Under the pieces are notes generated by a model. That model ran no database searches, was not told the DNA's origin, and saw only the letters and a program-made list of their open reading frames with translations. A stretch of DNA of 64,000 bases from Flavobacterium sp. YJ01 (GTDB lineage Bacteria; Bacteroidota; Bacteroidia; Flavobacteriales; Flavobacteriaceae), in assembly GCF_029320955.1 (NCBI RefSeq), contig NZ_CP119757.1, positions 2,542,001-2,606,000 of the forward strand, in the 5' to 3' direction. Numbering within the stretch: the stretch's first letter is position 1; each line of letters starts with the position of its first letter. Of the stretch, positions 60,209-64,000 are shown piece after piece. Position numbers and translations under genes: made by a program.

Positions 60209-61981
60209 CTAAATATTACTTGCAAACTGAGCTGGGGATACCCCAGTTCTTTTGCGAAATGATTTTGCAAAAGAAACTGCATTTTTAAAACCAACGCTTT
60301 CTGCTATTGCCTGAGTAGAATATTTACGATACAAATGATTCGTAATCATCTGGTTAATAACATAATTTATTTTTAGTTCATTAGAATATTCCCCAAAAGA
60401 TTTACCAAATCTTTTATTTACTACATAAGATAAGTATGTCGTATTTGTTTTTATTTTTTTAGCAACATACGATAGGGTAAAATCGGCGTTTAAATATTCT
60501 AGCTTTTCTTCTAATGCCAATAATTTTTCTACGATTTTATTTTCTTTTGCTTCATCAATGCTAAGATTTGCATTTTCTTTCTTAAGCTGAATTTCATCTA
60601 ATTCTGGCGTTTCGGCAAAAACTTCTTCAATTACAGCTTTATCAATTTCGGTATTTTCAATTTCTTTTTTCTCCAGATTAGCTTTAAATTCCTCAATTAA
60701 AGCATTCATTTTTTTATGTGCTTTATTTTTGTCTCGAATACTTTTAATCAAGAAAAATACAATTCCAATAACTAGAATTACATAAAATACTTTTAAAGCT
60801 TTATTCCAAAACACCTCGTATTTATACTTTTCCTGAACGTCTAACATTTCTTCGCTAAGATCCGCCGTACCGAGCTTATAATTTACTTCGAGAGCTTCTT
60901 CTCTCATATTTCCCTCATACTTTTCGTAGGAATCTAAATATAACTTAGAATGCTTATAAGCCAATTCAGGTTCATTTTTGATACTGTAAATTTTTGCCTG
61001 AAGATAATTGGATTTAAAATAGCTATTATCCATCATCTTATTTTTTATACTTATCGAATCTACTTTCTTTAAAAAAATAAGAGCTCGATCGTATTTCTTT
61101 AACGTAAAGTATAAATCACCTAAATTAAAATTGGAAATTTGGTATAAAAAAGCATTGTTACTTTGCTTCGCATAAATAGCGATATCATAATAAATCTTTT
61201 CTGCATTACTAAAGTCTTTTTTGAATGAGTAGATATTTCCTAAACTTAATTTGGAAGTAATTTTATTGTCCTCAAATTTTTCTGAGTAAGCTATTGCCTT
61301 TTTATAGAAGTACTCTGCCGAATCCAACAAATATGCTTTATCCCGATTTTTGCCATAATAGCCTTCAAAAGCATTTCCTAGATTGGTATAAGTGTTACTT
61401 TTTGCATTTTGAAATTGATCTTTCTCATAAAGATTTTCATTCTTATCTAAAAAAACATCGTTTTGTTTTAAAATTTTGATCGACAGCTGATAATTTCCAA
61501 CACTTTCATTTATCAAAGCCATATTAGCTTTGAACTTTACCATCTGTATAACATCGTTTATTTGAGAAGAAAGTTTGATTCCCTCTTGATAAGCACTTAA
61601 CGCCTGACTGTAATTATGTCTTTTCCAAAAAACAAGACCATGAAAATTACATAAATAGGAATGAGTTTTTATTTTCTTATTAGATTCTGGAATTTTTTTA
61701 AGGTGAATTAATGCCTCCGCATAGCTTTTATCTGAATTTATGCTATCACCTTTTAATTGATAGAGATACGAAGCTGCTCCGCTAGCGAACGTCAAATGTT
61801 CTGGATTATCTGATTTTAATAATTCTTTAACAAATGTTAAACCCTCATCGTAATTTCCATTGATGCTGAAACGTATCTTATCTTGTAACTCTATATATTT
61901 TTGCTCGGATAGCCCCTTATTTGATTGAGCCACACCGGTATTAAGTATCAAGAAAAATAAAAAAGAGATGATCAGCCTCAT
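60209..61981 (-). CDS. Membrane-anchored TPR sensor with AraC-type DNA-binding domain
   Basis: 590 residues. A signal peptide (MRLIISFLFFLILNTGVAQ) leads into about 370 residues of TPR-like helices (for example SQALSAYQEGIKL, RALIFLKKVDSI) predicted outside the inner membrane. One membrane helix (VFYVILVIGIVFFLIKSI) precedes a coiled coil and a C-terminal AraC helix-turn-helix pair (LSYVAKKIKTNTTYLSYVVN and AIAESVGFKNAVSFAKSF). Such one-component regulators pass an extracytoplasmic signal to DNA. Lying tail-to-tail with the peptide array, it may sense the peptides or regulate the cluster; this is inference. TPR-AraC regulators of this build are common in flavobacteria. Confidence 0.9.
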   Translation of the reverse strand: MRLIISFLFFLILNTGVAQSNKGLSEQKYIELQDKIRFSINGNYDEGLTFVKELLKSDNPEHLTFASGAASYLYQLKGDSINSDKSYAEALIHLKKIPESNKKIKTHSYLCNFHGLVFWKRHNYSQALSAYQEGIKLSSQINDVIQMVKFKANMALINESVGNYQLSIKILKQNDVFLDKNENLYEKDQFQNAKSNTYTNLGNAFEGYYGKNRDKAYLLDSAEYFYKKAIAYSEKFEDNKITSKLSLGNIYSFKKDFSNAEKIYYDIAIYAKQSNNAFLYQISNFNLGDLYFTLKKYDRALIFLKKVDSISIKNKMMDNSYFKSNYLQAKIYSIKNEPELAYKHSKLYLDSYEKYEGNMREEALEVNYKLGTADLSEEMLDVQEKYKYEVFWNKALKVFYVILVIGIVFFLIKSIRDKNKAHKKMNALIEEFKANLEKKEIENTEIDKAVIEEVFAETPELDEIQLKKENANLSIDEAKENKIVEKLLALEEKLEYLNADFTLSYVAKKIKTNTTYLSYVVNKRFGKSFGEYSNELKINYVINQMITNHLYRKYSTQAIAESVGFKNAVSFAKSFRKRTGVSPAQFASNI

Positions 61982-62100
61982 TTAATTTAGTTTTTGGTAT
62001 TCAAAAATAGTCTATAAATTATCAATAAACTACAATTAATTTGCCAAATTCCTATTAATTTTATTTTTGTTCCGAAAAAATATAACAATTAATACACTAT

Positions 62101-62127
62101 TTGTTATATTTTTATTACGTAAATTTG
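62101..62127 (+). promoter_or_regulatory. Promoter for the acyl-CoA dehydrogenase
   Basis: TTG at 62101-62103 and TAAATTTG at 62120-62127 are spaced by 16 nt. The predicted leader before ATG 62148 is about 14 nt. Confidence 0.5.
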
Positions 62128-62147
62128 TTTGTTAAAAATTAAAAAAC

Positions 62148-63326
62148 ATGAAACCAGACCTATTTCAATCTCCAGATTACTATAACTTAGACGATTTGCT
62201 AAGCGATGAACATAAATTAGTTCGAGAATCAGCTCGTGCATGGGTTAAAAGAGAAGTTTCTCCTATTATAGAAGAATATGCACAAAAAGCAGAATTTCCT
62301 AAACAAATTATAAAAGGTCTCGGCGAGATTGGCGGTTTTGGTCCTTACATTCCTATTGAATATGGAGGAGCTGGTTTAGACCAAATTTCATATGGTTTAA
62401 TTATGCAAGAAATAGAAAGAGGAGATTCTGGCGTAAGATCAACCTCATCTGTTCAATCTTCTTTGGTAATGTATCCTATTTGGAAATACGGAAACGAAGA
62501 ACAAAGAATGAAATATCTGCCAAAACTGGCAACGGGAGAATTTATCGGTTGTTTTGGTTTAACAGAACCCGATTACGGTTCTGATCCCGGAAGCATGATT
62601 ACCAACTTTAAAGACATGGGAGATCATTATCTTTTAAATGGTGCTAAAATGTGGATTTCTAACGCGCCGTTTGCAGATATTGCCATTGTTTGGGCAAAAA
62701 ATGAAGAAGGCAGAATTCACGGTTTAATCGTAGAGCGTGGCATGGAAGGTTTTTCGACTCCAGAAACTCATAATAAATGGTCGCTTCGTGCATCTGCAAC
62801 AGGAGAATTAATTTTTGATAATGTGAAAGTTCCAAAAGAAAATCTTCTTCCTAATAAATCTGGTTTGGGTGCTCCGCTTGGATGCTTAGATTCTGCTCGT
62901 TACGGAATTGCTTGGGGCGCAATCGGTGCCGCAATGGATTGCTATGATACTGCTTTACGCTATTCTAAAGAGAGAATCCAGTTCGGAAAACCAATTGGAG
63001 GAACTCAACTACAGCAGAAAAAACTGGCAGAAATGATTACCGAAATCACAAAAGCACAATTATTAACTTGGCGTTTAGGTGTTTTAAGAAACGAAGGAAA
63101 AGCAACAACAGCACAAATTTCGATGGCAAAACGCAATAACGTCAATATGGCGATTACCATTGCTCGAGAAGCAAGACAAATGCTCGGAGGCATGGGAATT
63201 ACTGGCGAATACTCCATAATGCGCCATATGATGAATCTTGAAAGTGTTATTACTTATGAAGGAACTCACGACATTCATTTACTTATAACCGGAATGGACG
63301 TAACTGGAATTCCTGCATTTAAATAA
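62148..63326 (+). CDS. Acyl-CoA dehydrogenase, glutaryl-CoA dehydrogenase-like
   Basis: 392 residues. FAD and substrate motifs of the family are FGLTEPDYGSDPGSM, WISNAPFADIAIVWAK and CLDSARYGIAWGAIGAAMDC. The active-site Glu lies in ESVITYEGTHDIHLLITG, which with the ITGIxAF-like end closely resembles glutaryl-CoA dehydrogenase. That enzyme oxidises and decarboxylates glutaryl-CoA to crotonyl-CoA in lysine and tryptophan breakdown. Substrate assignment is by similarity from memory, so a broader acyl-CoA dehydrogenase remains possible. Confidence 0.9.
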   Translation: MKPDLFQSPDYYNLDDLLSDEHKLVRESARAWVKREVSPIIEEYAQKAEFPKQIIKGLGEIGGFGPYIPIEYGGAGLDQISYGLIMQEIERGDSGVRSTSSVQSSLVMYPIWKYGNEEQRMKYLPKLATGEFIGCFGLTEPDYGSDPGSMITNFKDMGDHYLLNGAKMWISNAPFADIAIVWAKNEEGRIHGLIVERGMEGFSTPETHNKWSLRASATGELIFDNVKVPKENLLPNKSGLGAPLGCLDSARYGIAWGAIGAAMDCYDTALRYSKERIQFGKPIGGTQLQQKKLAEMITEITKAQLLTWRLGVLRNEGKATTAQISMAKRNNVNMAITIAREARQMLGGMGITGEYSIMRHMMNLESVITYEGTHDIHLLITGMDVTGIPAFK

Positions 63327-63360
63327 TTGATATTTATTAAAATATATACAAAATCAATCT

Positions 63361-63390
63361 AAAAAGCTTCTTCTAACAGAGAAGCTTTTT
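63361..63390 (+). terminator. Terminator overlapping the next promoter
   Basis: AAAAAGCTTC (63361-63370) and GAAGCTTTTT (63381-63390) form a perfect 10-bp stem. Its T-tract runs directly into TATCTTTG. Confidence 0.8.
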
Positions 63391-63397
63391 ATCTTTG
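63390..63397 (+). promoter_or_regulatory. TAnnTTTG promoter element for the DUF3050 gene
   Basis: TATCTTTG shares its first T with the terminator T-tract; transcript start is predicted near 63404, 12 nt before ATG 63416. Confidence 0.5.
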
Positions 63398-63415
63398 CAT
63401 CAAAATTTTTTTAAA

Positions 63416-64000
63416 ATGAATATCGAAGCGATAAACAAAAGCATCCAACCACAGAAAGACCAATTATTAAACCACGCTTTATATAATAAGATTCAAAACC
63501 TAGACGATCTGCACAGTTTTCTAGAAACTCACGTTTTTGCTGTTTGGGATTTTATGTCTTTATTAAAAGCTCTACAAGCCAAACTTACCTGCACAACAAC
63601 ACCTTGGTTTGCGACTAAAAATCCAGAAACACGATATTTAATTAATGAAATTGTTCTTGCAGAAGAAACAGATTTGACTATTGACGGAAGAAGACAAAGC
63701 CATTACGAAATGTATCTAGAAGCAATGGAAGATTGCGGAGCAGATACAACTGGTGTTTTAAAATTCTTATCAGAAGTTACTTCTCTTCATAATATATTTG
63801 TGGCAATCAAACAAAGTTCATTGCATCCAAACGTAAAAGCCTTTTTAGATTTTACATTTAGAGTAATTGAAGAAGGAAAACCACACGAAATTGCCGCTGC
63901 ATTTACTTTCGGAAGAGAAGATTTGATTCCGAGTATGTTCACGCAAATACTGAAAAACTTCCAAAAGAATCTTCCGGACATCGATTTAACAAAATTACTT
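63416..64000 (+). CDS. DUF3050 family protein (3' end outside window)
   Basis: 195 codons are open from ATG 63416 to the window edge with no stop, so the gene is truncated. The start MNIEAINKSIQPQKDQLLNH and the all-helical pattern with HVFAVWDFMSLLKALQ, SHYEMYLEAMEDCGAD, PHEIAAAFTFGREDLIP fit DUF3050, a heme-oxygenase-like four-helix fold. Conserved His and Glu residues could bind iron, but activity is not established. Confidence 0.85.
   Translation, partial: MNIEAINKSIQPQKDQLLNHALYNKIQNLDDLHSFLETHVFAVWDFMSLLKALQAKLTCTTTPWFATKNPETRYLINEIVLAEETDLTIDGRRQSHYEMYLEAMEDCGADTTGVLKFLSEVTSLHNIFVAIKQSSLHPNVKAFLDFTFRVIEEGKPHEIAAAFTFGREDLIPSMFTQILKNFQKNLPDIDLTKLL

Noticed and set aside
1..64000. tRNA, rRNA, transposase, phage or integron genes
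   Set aside because: No sequence or protein in the window shows the features of these elements on reading both strands; short RNAs without conserved primary sequence could still be missed.

Overview
The window looks like chromosomal DNA of a Flavobacterium-type member of the Bacteroidota. Evidence: it is AT-rich; many genes are preceded by the Bacteroidota -7 element TAnnTTTG instead of a Shine-Dalgarno sequence; it encodes a fused MurF-alanine racemase, a DnaE with an N-terminal exonuclease, a TonB-dependent receptor with a carboxypeptidase-like N-terminal domain, and PorT-type outer-membrane barrels; and its intergenic regions are full of long inverted repeats. No rRNA, tRNA, CRISPR array, insertion sequence or prophage was recognised.

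Layout. 1-4.5 kb: the end of an AsmA-like gene, then an AT-rich type II restriction-modification cassette. 4.7-10.2 kb: housekeeping genes (hibernation factor, a lipoprotein with three copies of a His/Cys motif, ammonium transporter, TrmB, LysE-type exporter, alkyltransferase-like protein). 10.4-18 kb: a two-component system of NtrY/NtrC type facing a MacB-like efflux operon, with a near-consensus sigma-54 promoter and twin palindromes between them. 18-27.7 kb: L,D-transpeptidase, Mrp/Nfu/ferredoxin iron-sulfur group, Asd, MscL, MurF-Alr, membrane proteins. 27.9-35.4 kb: a His/Cys-rich small protein with a TonB receptor, prolyl oligopeptidase, oxidoreductase and an outer-membrane barrel. 35.5-40.1 kb: dnaE. 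40.7-45.8 kb: leuCD and leuAB, with a possible leucine-rich leader peptide. 45.9-48.9 kb: RRM protein, lipoprotein, rpsP, rimM, trmN6.

49-62 kb is the most distinctive part. On the minus strand a likely operon encodes a C39-like/VKOR/thioredoxin fusion, three small double-glycine-leader peptides with 4, 2 and 6 cysteines in their cores, a C39-peptidase ABC exporter, an HlyD fusion protein and two tandem S41 proteases. This looks like a complete make-fold-cleave-export system for disulfide-bonded peptides. Just beyond it, on the plus strand, are six tandem near-identical genes for another double-glycine peptide (45-54 residues, Gly/Asn/Pro-rich, no Cys), in repeat units of about 200 bp. They run convergently into a membrane-anchored TPR/AraC-type regulator. 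I propose these parts form one secreted-peptide system; the functional link is inferred from neighbourhood and leader type. The window ends with a glutaryl-CoA-dehydrogenase-like gene and a truncated DUF3050 gene.
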